This document shows positions 31,410 through 43,484 of a stretch of 64,000 nt of DNA, piece after piece. The number at the start of each line of letters is the position of its first letter. Within the stretch, counting starts at the first letter, position 1. This stretch comes from Coprinopsis marcescibilis (Eukaryota; Basidiomycota; Agaricomycetes; Agaricales; Psathyrellaceae). The translations under genes were made by a program, and so were the position numbers. The notes beneath the pieces are model-generated. The model had not been told where the DNA came from. It saw only the letters and a program-made list of their open reading frames with translations, and made no database searches. The stretch is from NCBI GenBank assembly GCA_004369085.1, contig ML210174.1, forward strand, positions 168,272 through 232,271, given 5' to 3'.

Positions 31410-34384
31410 ATGGGTTTAGAGCGCTTCACCCCTTGGCAGATAATTCTCAGCACTTTGACGACCGTTTATGCTATCAGGAATTTCGACCACATACTTGGAT
31501 TGACGGGTAAGCCCACGCCTTCGCCGAGCGCAAGTTGGTCTGGGTTCTGACACAATCTGTAATCACAGCACCGGAGCCTTTGGCAAAGCTTGTGAGTGGC
31601 TGCGAAGCAGCTGAACCCTGAAAATGACGTTGACTTGCGACACGGACTCACTCAGTACTCTGCCAACTACTACCGCGCAACATGGATCGCCACAGGCTTA
31701 GACGCCGGATTTGCAACGGCCATGTCTATTCGCCCAAAATGGCTCAGAGATATCGCATCTATCGTTTTCACCGCTTACTATACCATATACGCACAGGAAG
31801 CGGATGAAAAGGTAAGCACCATGGCCTAAGAGTTGGCCGATATCTTACCCTTGCCTAGCTCCGCAAATTTCGGGCTGTGCCCACTATTGAGATGCTACGA
31901 ACGACTTGGGAGAAGACGACGAACCCATATGTACGTGGTCAATAACTGCCAGCACGCGTAATGCAACTGATAGAATCTTTCGCAGTTACGATTTGTAACG
32001 AATTTACACCTACCTCGCATTAGCGTTCGAAGAAAGGTTCTTCTCCCTCGCCCTAATTCCTCCAAGTATGACCGCCCTATCACGGCTTTCCTGTACTTTG
32101 CACCACCAGAAGACCAGCTCATGAAGCAGACGGATCTTATATTGGACTTCCCGGGTGGAGGTTTCGTCGCCATGAACCCGGAACATCATGAAGAGAGGTT
32201 GCGAATGTGGGCCGTAACGTCAGGCCGGCCCATCCTTGCTATTGACTACGGAAAAGCACCAGAATGTCAGTTTCAGTGACAAGTCTCAAGGTTCTGTACA
32301 TAACATCATGCATGCAGATCCCTACCCCTTTGCTATCGATGAAGCACTCGACACATACCAGGTTTTGGTCGAATCGAGTAAGTGAAAACCTGGATACACC
32401 CGCCTCGCACGTGGTTTAAAAGCTTCATAGAGGGCTCTTTAATCGGTATGGGCGGTCGTCAACTCAGCGTCATCATCACGGGGGATTCAGCGTAAGTCAG
32501 TTTCATCTCTTAAAATATAACACATTTGACCATAGTCGAACAGAGGCGGAGCTTTGGCTGTCAATGTAATCATCAAAATCATTGAAATGAGGGACTCTAA
32601 GGCACCTGGTCAGACCACCCTTCCACTCCCGACCGCCGCAGTCCTCAGTTATCCCGCGCTGGACTTCAATTTCACATCTTGGATGACTCCTGCGAATCTC
32701 CGCGTCCTCAGGTCAGAACAATCCAGTGGGTATTTGCCCGGTCTGCGTGAGTTGGCCGAACAGAAGGATCATCTAAAGCATGTCGTGAGTTGCCATTTTT
32801 GCTTGTTCAATACACATCGTGCTGATAGGTTTCTATTTGTAGTCACCGCTTAGTATGGTTAGAGATAGCAAACCGTTCTCCCAGCGGAAGAAGCTGAAAC
32901 GACGATCGAGCTGGAAAGACACACTGCGAGGGTTTACCAGCGGAGGAGAGGACAACCCCGTCCCCAAACTTGCACGCAAATCGACGGGAAATCTGAAGAT
33001 GCCCCGAAGATTAGAAGACAGGCGAGCCAAGAGTAACGACGACGGGTCTTTGGGCGATGCGGAAAGCGAGGACGAAGAAGACTTCGGGACATACCGAGAA
33101 GAAGACAGACCTATATCGGCCCGTATCAAGTACAAGTATCCGAACGGCGATATCTCCGTGGCTCGTAGTCAATCTGCGTTGGAAAGGCAGCAATACGAAA
33201 TGTCTGTGGCCATCGCCGAGGCAGACTCGAAGGCCACGCAGTCGATGAACGCTGGATCCATTACAGTCGCTCTTCCAGATGCAGAGAAAGTCAGAGAACC
33301 CATAGGTACCCGTCTAACCATGACAAGTCGAACAGGATACTTCCAAGACCGTATCATATCTCCTACCATGGTGTGTTCTGTGTCATTGTTTCGAAGTTGC
33401 GATATTGAATATTCTCAGATGCGCGCTATGGCTATTCTCTACATTGGCCCTCATCGCAACCCAGACTTTGGGACCGACTATCACATTTCTCCTTTACTCA
33501 CTCCCGACCATATCCTTGCCCAGTTCCCTCCGCTTCTCATGCAATGCGGTGAGAAGGATCCGTTCGTTGACGATACAGTCATCTTTGCTGGTCGCTTGCG
33601 CGAAGCGAAGCGGATGAGGAAGACAGAACTCGATCTAGCGCTATCGGGAAAGAGTGCACGCTTCGGCGAAAGCCTCCGAATGAGCACCGCTGAAACCCCA
33701 AAGATCGATGCCAAAACCTTAACTGAAATGAAGCGTGAAAGGGATAAACTGGGGGCTGAGAGCGAATCGGATTGGGTTCAGATGATTCTATTCTCGGATT
33801 GGAGTCATGGGTATCTCCAAATGCCGACCCTTATGAGCGAAGCCAAGGCGGTAAGTCCTGTTTCACGATGCATTAATGTTTGTAGACGAAACTAACGGTG
33901 ATGAATTAAGGTGATCGAGGACCTTGCCGAGTGGATGGATGAAGCATTCACACGATACGCGCCGAACGGCGAGAATAGTAATGGCAAGAAGGAAAAGCTA
34001 GAACATGAACGGCAATTCCTTCGATTAGCACCTCCGCCAAAACAACATCCTACCCCTGTGACGTCTTCTCCTCTTGCGTCTGAAACAGAGGCGGAGGATT
34101 CCTGCATTACCATTGTGCCAAAACGGATTCAGGATTCAAAACGCGAATATCTGAACCCTGGACCCAAGATGGGAAGCTTGAAAGAGGAGTCCCCGAGTAA
34201 CTCAGAGAATGACCTACCCAGCTCCTTGAGTACACCCAACATCTCGTCGAAACCCTCCAAATCGGATTCCATCGGGACGCCAGAGAAGGGCTCAACGCCA
34301 CGTTTGGCGGGTCAAAGAATAACAGAAAGCGAACTAATTCAACGTCGACGACTTCAAGATGCGCATTTATTCGAGCAGAAATGA
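31410..34384 (+). CDS. Hormone-sensitive-lipase-like alpha/beta hydrolase
   Basis: This is a serine ester hydrolase of the HSL family. The N-terminal helical part (MGLERFTPWQIILSTL) leads to the oxyanion motif DFPGGGF, a variant of HGGG, then AIDYGKAPE. The nucleophile is in TGDSAGGALAVN. A charged insert of roughly 200 residues follows (KKLKRRSSW at 32888-32914 onward). After it the catalytic Asp appears in CGEKDPFVDDTVIFAGRLR and the His in DWSHGYLQM. The block around ISPLLTPDHILAQFPP plus DPFVDD is strikingly like mammalian hormone-sensitive lipase, which also carries its regulatory insert between nucleophile and acid. The C-terminal 150 residues are Ser/Pro-rich and disordered. Likely substrates are diacylglycerol, sterol or acyl esters. 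The first ATG of the frame is at 31410; about eight introns. Confidence 0.88.
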
Positions 34385-34885
34385 ATGGACGAAATAGACT
34401 ACAGACATACATAAGAGCCACTGTTGATGTACATACCTTCGGAAATACAAGAAATTAAGAATTTGCACAGCATGGGAAGCTTGGCCAGCAGGTGAGCCAA
34501 GAACTCCATAAGGGCAGATTGCTGTGCATTGTTACACAGCCACGTCAGTTGTTCCGTCTCTTCACCTGTAACCACGATCTTCTCGCAGCTGCTCGTCACT
34601 TTACATTCCAGGAATTACCTCTGAGAAACTCGCTTCTACTAAATCTACTTCATTTTCTCTGAAACAGTGAGAGTTTTAGCTCCAGTTTCCTTGTTTTTGG
34701 GTTCTACCGAAGCTGACAAGCTCCGATTTGCAGGCTGTGCACTTGACCATTTAAGCGCCCTCCGCGACCAGAGAACGCCCTGGACCAGCGCAAATTATTG
34801 CAGCTGTGCAGCACACCAATATCGGAAACTATACTGAGCAAGCAGCATACTTTGAACGCGCGAGAGACGATAATTTGGACAGACG
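34385..34885. other. Upstream region of the Crz1-like gene
   Basis: This 501 bp region has no supported gene. It is likely the 3' end of the lipase transcript and the promoter and leader of the zinc-finger gene. Confidence 0.4.
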
Positions 34886-36226
34886 ATGGCCACCCCACCG
34901 CCTGAAACAGAAGTACAAGAGACCTCAAAGGCTCCCCAGCCAGTGGCGACTACGCCAGAGATCCAGGCTTCTCCTCAACCAGATCCTCAACAAGCGCCTC
35001 AAGGCTCGCTGCCTCGGATTCAGTATCCCCCTGAACATCTATACCCCGCAGCAGGAGGACCAGTTCCTCAAGGCATACCTACAGAGGGACCAGCCACTCA
35101 CCCCGATGGACCTCCGCGTGATTACGGACGCTTCGTGCCACCACCACCACCTGGACAACCAATGCATTTTCCTCAGAATTTTCCACCACCTCCGCACCTC
35201 CAGCCATCAACTTCCACTTCTCCGTCCCAGTTGACACCACCACCTGCTACACAAGGAAATAAACGCAGCCCAAAGTCTTCGTCCGATCTCTACCTCGCGC
35301 CCAATGCTGCAGAACTATATAATCACGCCCAAGGTATCGCTATGTCCAACAACAATCCCAACCCTGACGGAGCAATGGCTGGTCCTGGAGTCAACCACTA
35401 TCCCTCTGCCAATGGTGTCACGCGCCTTCCTCCCATTCTACAAGTCGAGAAACAGCAGGTCACAACCTCTGCGACTCAATTGGCGAGCGCTAGCCGAAGA
35501 CGGAACGAGGCTCACTTCCAGTGCCCAGTTCCGGGGTGTGGAAGCACCTTCACTCGCAGATTCAACTTGCGAGGTATGTTGTTGTCATTTCCGAGCTGTT
35601 CGTTGTTAATTGCCATTCTAGGTCATTTAAGATCCCACACAGAGGAGCGCCCATATATCTGCGAATGGCCCGGGTGTAAGAAAGGCTTCGCCCGACAACA
35701 CGATTGCAAGTGCGTCTTCCATGCTTTCCCTTGATTGTGACGCAGCTAATCCCTATGTAGGAGGCACCAAGCTCTCCACACATCCAAGTCACAGACCAAC
35801 GTCTGTCTTGGTTGCAAGAAGACGTTCAGCCGCCTTGATGCATTGAATGTACGTGGCTGTTCTTGGAATAATTACTCTTTGCTGACATGGAATCCTTTCC
35901 GTTCTCAGAGACATCGTGAGTTTCATTACAGCTACGGTTAATAATTATATCTAATGGTTCAAAACACAGTTCGCTCCGATGGTGGTGCTGACTGTCGTCC
36001 ACTCAACCCCAAATTCTCGCAAGTGTCTGCTGAAGAGCAACTCCGGCAAGCTGCTCAAGCCCAAGCAGCTGTTGCGGCCGTCGCAGCGGCAGCCGCTTCT
36101 AGCATTCAACATCACCAGCCCATGATGTCCGGACCTCCACCACCTCACCCTGCAGGCGAAATGGAGCCTCCTCAAATGGTAGCCCCTCCTACAATTGCTC
36201 TCGTCGGCCCGCAGGTTCCTCAGTAG
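34886..36226 (+). CDS. C2H2 zinc-finger transcription factor, Crz1-like
   Basis: The first 210 residues are Pro/Gln-rich and disordered (PPPPPGQPMHFPQNFPPPP). Three zinc fingers follow. Finger one is CPVPGCGSTFTRRFNLRGHLRSH, built across an intron. Finger two is CEWPGCKKGFARQHDCKRHQALH, also split. Finger three is CLGCKKTFSRLDALNRH followed by LRSDGGADC, so it ends His-Cys. The FARQHDxKRH and DALxRHxRSxxGxxC patterns are those of Crz1, the calcineurin-responsive regulator. The C-terminus has an Ala/Gln run (AQAAVAAVAAAAA) and a Pro-rich tail. I see no clear PxIxIT calcineurin-docking site, so regulation by calcineurin is not shown. It could be another member of the same finger class. Four short introns lie in or near the fingers. 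Confidence 0.82.
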
Positions 36227-36566
36227 CAAAGGGAGAACCAATTTCTCTGTCTTGGTTTCGTGCCAGATTCCGTTCACTTGTTTATTTACTGATGAGTTCG
36301 ACTGTCGTTGTATGTTTTTCTGTATTCCGGGCGTCGTATAAACGAAGCATTTCTTCGTCGTGTATAATGTAGTTAGTAGCTTAAATGCTGGATTGCTTGG
36401 AATGAAAGCTAATAGAGTCGGAGTGCATCGCATTTGACAATGATCGGGGACAACAGACCAAACCTGGTAACACGTGAAAAGTAAATGAAAGTGTGGAGAA
36501 GTTCCGGGTACTCGCTTGAAACCTACAACTGCAACCACATCCTTTTACTCGTCCACAGCAGCCGAA
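36227..36566. other. Promoter region of PEX5
   Basis: This 340 bp spacer lies between the Crz1-like gene and PEX5, both on the plus strand. No gene or clear promoter motif was seen. Confidence 0.4.
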
Positions 36567-39190
36567 ATGGCGCTTCCTATGCTCGTCGGGGGCAGCGAAT
36601 GTGGGCCTTCTAATGCGCTGCAAAATTTGTCCAAGCGGTTCGAGCAGGACCGAGGGATTCAGCAGGTTCGAGAGAGTCGAGTTTTTCATTAGGAGTACGG
36701 GCTCATCGGTGTCCTCAGGACTTCTTTGGAAATAGAGCTGGTTCTTCGCGAGAGGTGAGGCTAACTGTCTGAAGCTCTAGGACTTCAATTGAATTGAGAC
36801 CAAATAGGCGTTCAGATCTCAAGGTGGCAGCAGCAACTCGGCGAACGAACAAGAGGCAGCTCGGTTCTTTTCTGCTACTGCAAATGGGTTGTCTGGTAGC
36901 TTGGTCGGATCGGACGTCCCTTTCGACGTAGCTGCTATGCGTGCGGCATTGCCAGTACCTACTGTGCAGACATCACGCCACTCCCATGCTCCCCAGCGAC
37001 AGGCCGGACCCTCGGCGTGGGCAACAGATTTCATGCACCAAACCCCGCTCGCGGCGGCTGCACCCTTGCAGACTCTACACGATGCGGCTCAGCAGCAACC
37101 CCACGCAATGGCTGTGCATTCTCCTGCGGCTGGACTACAGCAAGGTAGGAATCCATTTTCTCACATATCCGAGCCCGCAGTTTAGCTTTTTTAATAGGAT
37201 GGACCCCGGCTATGCAAGGATTCCGGATGAACTCAATACCCGGGTTCATGCCCCAGCTGCATGCCCAACCACAACCCGTTGTGACTAGCAAACGTATGTC
37301 TATCCAATCGTTTTAGGCGAAAATTAGACTGGCGTATTAAACGAATAATGAATAGGGATATCATGGGACAGGGAGTTTAGCGCCTTGGAGCTCGGCATGC
37401 CCACAGCTGCAGTGACAGAAGAGCTTGTTCAGGAACAACCACGGGAGGTCATTTCCAACAAGCCGTTCGACGGAGACGAATTGGCGAGGACTGCGGGTAT
37501 GCTTTTGAGCCACGTGGAACACGAGCAGAATCCCAAATTCCAGAAAAGTCTATTCTTAGGATTAATGAAACAGCTTAGAGACGGAGAAATCATTGTTGAA
37601 GGAAACAAGATGGTCGAGAGCGATGGGACCCGGACATCGTCTTCAGCGAACATTGACGTCAAGGGAAAGGGAAGGGCCGCGGACCCGGTTTTCACCCCAA
37701 ATTTACCACTACAAGATGTACGTATGGGCCCGATCCCGCAGCAGGCGCGTGCAGGGCAGATTGTAAGCGAAACCGACGGTGTAATGGAAGAGGAGGACCC
37801 CAATGACGCCTACTTCCGCCAGGAGAACCTCGATTACGCGAACTATTGGTCGCGCGAAGCAGCCGAGAAGCAAGGGGTCACACCGGATGGACAAGATTGG
37901 GATCGGCTGCAAAGAGACTGGGACCAATTTGAGGCAACTGCGACAGGGATTACTGAGGTCTCCCGATACCAGTTTCAAGAGAACAACCCGTACCTTGTCG
38001 GAGAGTCTTCCAGCACTCGTCATCACCTGCTACACGGAGGAGGAAGACAAGCCGTTCTCGAGGTTAGTCTATTGTCTTTCGTATCTCGATTCGGAGATCT
38101 CATTCTGTCCTCAGAGTGTGTTGGAACTTGAAGCTGCGGTTCAGCGGGACCTGTCCAACGCCGGAGTCTGGTATGAGCTTGGTGTTCGTCAACAAGCATG
38201 CGAACGGGAACACAAAGCACTGCAGGCTCTGCAAAGAGCGGTAGAGCTTGACCCATCCCTCTTACCTGCCCGGCTCGCCCTAGCAATCTCATACACCAAT
38301 GACAACAACCGACAGGGTACCTATGAAGCTGTTTCGGAATGGGTGAACAGAAATAGCAAGTATGCGGATGCGGTGCGACACTTCGATGCCACGCAACCCA
38401 TTCGAGCAAACGCCAGCTCGAACGAGAAGTTTTCTCGACTCATCCAGTGTCTCATTACGATGGCGAGGAGTGACATGAGCGGCGACGTCGATGCTGACAT
38501 TCAGATCGCACTTGCTGTTTTGTTGAATACGAACGAGGTGCGTTTGGCTGGCCAACAACAACAGAATATGGGTTAAGAAATTTACCCTACAGGAATACGA
38601 GAAGGCACAAGACTGTTTCCGCGCTGCCCTGGCGGTTCGACCGGAAGTAAGTATTGAGCTGGTCCATCTAAACCACCGTTTGACCGAGGCATTTTGCAGG
38701 ACTGTTTGCTGTACAATCGTGTTGGTGCAACAATGGCGAATAGCGGTCGCGCTGAAGAAGCTCTTCAGTATTATTACAAAGCCCTTGAGCTTAACCCTGC
38801 CTATATTCGTGCCAGGTTTAATCTTGGAATTTCGTGCATCAATTTGAGGGTGTGTGGTCCCATACTCCTGCTTCAGAAAGCTAGCTTAACACCTGTCCCT
38901 TTCATAGCGTTACGAAGAAGCTTCACAACACATTCTAGACGCACTGCTGCTTCAGGACGGAGACACGGCCATTGAAGGTGGCAGTTACGACAAATCGGAT
39001 GTCATTTCGACTGCACTTTGGGACAGCTTGAAGACGACGTGTCTGCATATGCAACGAGCGGACCTCTCCACTCTGTGTGACCTGAAGGATCTTGATGGTG
39101 TGTTGAACAATTTCGTCTCGGTTCTGATTTCGTCTCGGTTCTGATTGTTGACCACTCCCTTCAGGTTTCCGCAAGCGGTTCTACGGCTGA
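36567..39190 (+). CDS. PEX5: Peroxisomal targeting signal 1 receptor PEX5
   Basis: PEX5 binds PTS1 (SKL-type) cargo in the cytosol and carries it through the peroxisomal membrane. The first exon encodes the highly conserved [20 protein letters not shown], with Cys12 as the expected monoubiquitination site for recycling, and ends at DRGIQQ. Di-aromatic WxxxF/Y-type motifs that bind PEX13 and PEX14 include WATDF, WDREF and WDQFE. The C-terminal half is [96 protein letters not shown]. The last exon is short and ends FRKRFYG. About nine introns. An internal stretch [16 protein letters not shown] is typical of fungal PEX5. Complete and intact. Confidence 0.96.
39112..39145 (+). repeat. 17-bp perfect tandem duplication in the last PEX5 intron
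   Basis: TTCGTCTCGGTTCTGAT is present twice in direct succession (39112-39128 and 39129-39145), within the 67-nt intron 39098-39164. One copy would leave a 50-nt intron, close to the local norm. Confidence 0.9.
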
Positions 39191-39464
39191 CGCTAAGGGG
39201 CCAGCACACTCAGATAGTTCCCGCGGCCTGATGGTAGTTCCGAATCGATCATTGCGTGTAATGTGTTCCATGATCTCTTTAGCCTATGAATTAGCAGCGG
39301 TAATAATAAGTATAAATGTAAGGAGCGGGTGTGCCCCTGGTTATGTGATAGGACTAGCCACATATTTTGACAATGAGCCGTTGTGATGATGGAGATGGGG
39401 GGTGTACTGTTCGTTAAGAACCAGAATCCGTCTATACTATACAAAGAAAACCTGAACCGCTTCA

Positions 39465-40154
39465 CTATGAAGCGCCAACAGGTTGTGATGGAGGTGCAGG
39501 TACTAAAAACTGATGTGAGGGGATGTAAATATGGTTCGAGAACAATTTGGCGCTTACGTGGAGCTGGAGCCATCTGCGGTCGCTGGCCTTCGCTGAACAC
39601 CCGCGACATCAATACGCCTACACCCTCGAACACGCCGAGCAGGATGCCGCAAGCAACAGCTGATCCAAATGCTGATTTGGGGCCGCCTGTAAGGTGCGGC
39701 AGTCAGCAGGGTAAGCGTCATGAGGCGAGGGAACTCACTTCGCAGTGCAAGACAACCACCGGTCATGAAACCAGAAATAATAGCGTTCCAGGCGTCTTCC
39801 TTCTGTCGATAGCCCTTTACGGCGCAATCGAATGTTGAAAACATGCCTCCCCAAATGCCAAAGTTGCCGCCCGTCACTGGAGCCCTGGCCTTTATTGATG
39901 AGATGGCACCGACAAAACGTTCCCCCTGAAACGGAGTGAGTATAATAGCATCGGTAAGGAGAGATTAACCTACACGAGGAGAGTTTCTTGCACCCTTGAT
40001 GCCATACCAGATACCACCACCAACGGCACCCATTGAGAATGCGCCACCGAAGTCGTTAAGGATGACCCATGGGCTGTGATGTGGACTGAGTAAATGCACC
40101 TACGGTCAGAAAAGGAACATACCAGGGATCGCGAGTGTGGTCTGAGCTGGCCAT
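39465..40154 (-). CDS. TIM17: Mitochondrial import inner membrane translocase subunit TIM17, 161 aa
   Basis: TIM17 is a core channel subunit of the TIM23 presequence translocase. Five exons (40123-40154, 39974-40073, 39739-39925, 39558-39686, 39465-39502) join in phase to 161 residues, the normal family length. The N-terminus [19 protein letters not shown], the Cys in DPCPW, then [39 protein letters not shown] and [19 protein letters not shown] are all diagnostic. Four transmembrane segments are expected, with GxxxG-like glycine spacing. The C-terminus is a short Pro/Ala tail ([14 protein letters not shown]). The third intron end (CTTACAG) and the last (TTTTTAG) were selected because only they keep the frame. 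Divergent from the CDCA7-type gene with 268 bp between starts. Confidence 0.96.
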
Positions 40155-40422
40155 GGTATTGAATTAGTGGTCAAAAGGAACGACGAGCGTGGGGTAGACG
40201 ACGGGGACTATGAAGGGAGGAGGACAGTCGGTAAGCAGCTCAGTGTCACTGCCAGTGAAACTTTTCGCCGAGAGCGCCTGCACGTGTGTGCACGTGACAA
40301 ACGCGTTATATTTCTCGTTGAATTCAAATTCTAGAACAGTGACAACAATAATGCCAAACGCCAAATCATTTCTTGTCTTCTAACCACCATCATCCCCGGC
40401 TTTCGCGTCGTTAGATCTGAGC

Positions 40423-43206
40423 ATGTCAACGACGACCCCGACACCACACTCATCGACCAAATCTCGCAAGTATATTCAAAACAGCGCTTTTGTCCAGGTC
40501 CCTGCTTCACCTTTTGATTTGGAGCGCTATCAACCCCTTTCGACACCAGGTGCCAGCACATCTCGGAGCAGCAACAAACTTTTGTCCGCACACGTGTCCA
40601 TTGCTGGCACCAAGCTCAAAGAGAACACACCTTGTCATTTTCCAGGTAGCAAACAGAAAAGTCTGGCAATGACTTCATCTGCGAGTGCATCCGGCTCTAC
40701 GTCGGGCAAGCGCACTATTGCGGACAGGGATAGGGACAATGTCACTGATAACGCACCTTCATCCTCAAAGCGTATGAGAACGCTTTCCATTGCATCCGCA
40801 ACTACCCCTCTGAAGCCGAGCCAACTCAATTCTCCAACGAAGAAAGCGGAAGTGGGCATCGAGGTCGACCTAAGCAAAGCCTGCCCCGACTTCCCTAACG
40901 GTTGGACGTACTGTCATCAATGTTGCAAGAAGCGTGATTTGGGTGGTGGGTCTCCATGCTTGTCTGGTATGCATCCACTCGTAATAACGCCTCCCTTTCC
41001 AGCTACTATCCATTGCACCGCCTTGGAAGTGCGCGAAGTAGGGAAAGCAAAGGCCGTCAAGCAAAAACGTTGTGTGAACAAATTCTGCCGGCCATGCTTA
41101 AAGAATAGATACGACCTGGATCTGGATGTTCTCAAGTCCAATTCCAAGCGGGAGACTGGCCACGTTGATAATGCAGGCTACACATTCACGTATGTATTTG
41201 AGCTGATGTAATGCGACAATTCGTGCTAACTCATAATCTCAAAGCTGCCCCAAGTGCTCAGATACTTGTAATTGCCCCCGTTGCCGAAAGCTCAAAGGAT
41301 TGGAGCCAATTGGGTATTACACACATTTCATGCTTTTGATCATTTAACTAAACCTGCGGTCTAGAAACATGCTAGCGCGCAAACATGAAGAGCAGGGCTC
41401 GTCTAAGAAAGTCAAGGCCAAGCCTTCCAAATCTAGTGTCAAACCCTCTGCTGTGGACCCTGCGGCAGATCCAAAGAAAAAAGGTCGTCCCAAGGCGCAG
41501 AAGAAACCCAAGACGATAGCACCGGTCAAATGGATGCGAATCGCCCCCTCGTTGAGCCAGTCGGAAATCGAGGAACGTGTATCCATACGCGAGTTCCTCC
41601 TTCGGTTCAATCATCTTAGCCCTGCATCTATGCCCAAGGCCCACCTGGATGAGCTGGAACAACTTAACGGCAATGGCAAACCAACTCACGGAATTGATTC
41701 CTTGGACGAAGTGGCTTGGGTGAGCGACGCATGCGTGAAGTCGGCGATCATGGCGTTACTTGGCCTGCTTGCTGTCGCTGGAGATAACTACAAACTGGTT
41801 GATTCATCTCAACACGCTATCAAGGCTTTGCGACCCGGCGGCTTCAATCTTACTAAAGTTTGGAGCGTGCTGGTTGACTGGCAAAACTCGATCCAGGATA
41901 CAACAGTGGCAGTTGAAGCAACATCAACATCAAGACACACTTCGACCTCATCGTCACGGCTACCTCCGTCGTCATCAGCATCGTCGTCATTGACAGATCT
42001 CAGCTCTAGCTCATCTGCCGACGAGGAAGAGGAGGAATCTCTTCTTGCTGAAGCTTCCTTTGCCCTGGAGGGGCCACGGTCACTGTCCCTTTCCGTTCTC
42101 ACTGCGATTGACCAAGGCCGGCGTGCGACTCGCGGTATGACCAATGGGTCAACCGGAGCGTCAATCGTCAGCTCGAGCCAAATGATCCCTGTTGTCCTAT
42201 CCATGATCGAGTATATCTTGCAACTTGGCATCGAAGCTTTGAGAACTGAAATAGATGAGGGCCTTCAGTCGTCGAAGGATATGACTCGCCAAATCCGGGA
42301 ATGTGTCAAGGGTGAGGGAGAAAGATGGGAAGTTGTTAGGAAGGAACGAGAGGGTGACAAGGACAAGGGGAAATCAAAGAATAAGCTAAAGGTAAACTTT
42401 ATTTTTCTTATTGTTTTTCTTGCTCGTGTGCTCATCTTCAGAAACAGTTCCAGGCAGCGAAGAAACTTCATAAAGACATTCTTTCTGCCCTGGATGGCGC
42501 AGGTTCCATCGTACAGACAGGGTTTATCCACCGCTACTCGCCGCTCGGTGCAGACCCCGATGGTAGGGTATATTATACCCTCGCTCCTGGCATTGCAGAG
42601 CGAGAAGCAGCTCTGGAGTATGTTGATAAGATGCTCGCGTACCGCGAACAGCCTTCGAAAGCCAAGTTGAGGTTGAAGAAGAAGGGTCGCACGGTGAAGG
42701 GTGAAGATAGGGATGGGTTGACGGAGTGGAGTTGGATGGTGCTCGTTTGGGGACAGATCCCTGACGCTAAGGAAGCATTCTGTCCTAACCTCCCCAGCAA
42801 TAGCGACGATGAGGATGAGGATGAGGACGCGATGGACGTTGATGGTGTCGATAAAGATGATCCAACCAAGCCGCGCTGGTACGCCTTTACCCAGCCTGAG
42901 GACATCAGGCATCTTGCCCAGTGGCTTGCGCTGGAAAACGGTCTGGAGACGGAGGACGGGTCTGAGAAAGAGAAGGCTTCTGCTGAGGGTGTCCACGACG
43001 GACAAGGACCGGTCAAGCGTATTATTGCCGGCTTAAATGATTTCGCTGGCCTTTTGGAGTGGCGGGAACGGGACGACAAATATCGGTTGCCTGACGAAGA
43101 CTTGGAAAGCCTCCCAGCCGGCGTGTATAGCGCCAATGGCAATAGCTCTGCAAAGACCAGTGCCAAATCCAAAACGATTCCTCCGGAGCAATTTTACTCC
43201 AACTAA
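40423..43206 (+). CDS. CDCA7-type zf-4CXXC_R1 zinc-finger protein
   Basis: After a disordered Ser/Thr-rich N-terminus the protein has a multi-cysteine domain: YCHQCCKKRD, a Cys-containing spacer, QKRCVNKFCRPCLKNRYDL, then an intron and CPKCSDTCNCPRCRKLKG. This is the CXXC-type finger of CDCA7 and related proteins, whose vertebrate members recruit the HELLS remodeller and recognise hemimethylated DNA. A basic linker (KKKGRPKAQKKPK) is followed by a helical region (VSIREFLLRFNHLSPASM) that resembles the DDT-like part seen in many fungal and plant members, and then WSVLVDWQNSIQD. Later exons are long and acidic (DDEDEDEDAMDVDG) and end PPEQFYSN. About four introns. Likely nuclear and chromatin-linked. 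Whether it acts with a HELLS orthologue in this organism cannot be seen here. Confidence 0.82.
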
Positions 43207-43484
43207 TTTATTACTATCCATATTCTGTAGCAACATTTTTACTGCTCTTATCCTGTCCTTTGGTAACGCTTGGACAGACACCTATTTATTTCGCATAGAT
43301 CTTGCGCTTTGCTGATTTTCAATCCGTTTTTTTTTATTCAAGTAAAATAATGCGCTGTCAGGAAAGGCTTCTTAATTCGCTTCACGATCTTCGTCATTCC
43401 TCTTCATAGTAATGTGTTGACATTAATTATGTTTCCTAACTAATGTACAGTGAATGCACATGATAATTTTCTTCTCCTATCTGT

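Noticed and set aside
42265..43005. Minus-strand frame of 246 residues opposite the CDCA7-type gene
   Set aside because: It covers an intron and two exons of the plus-strand gene and has no independent domain.
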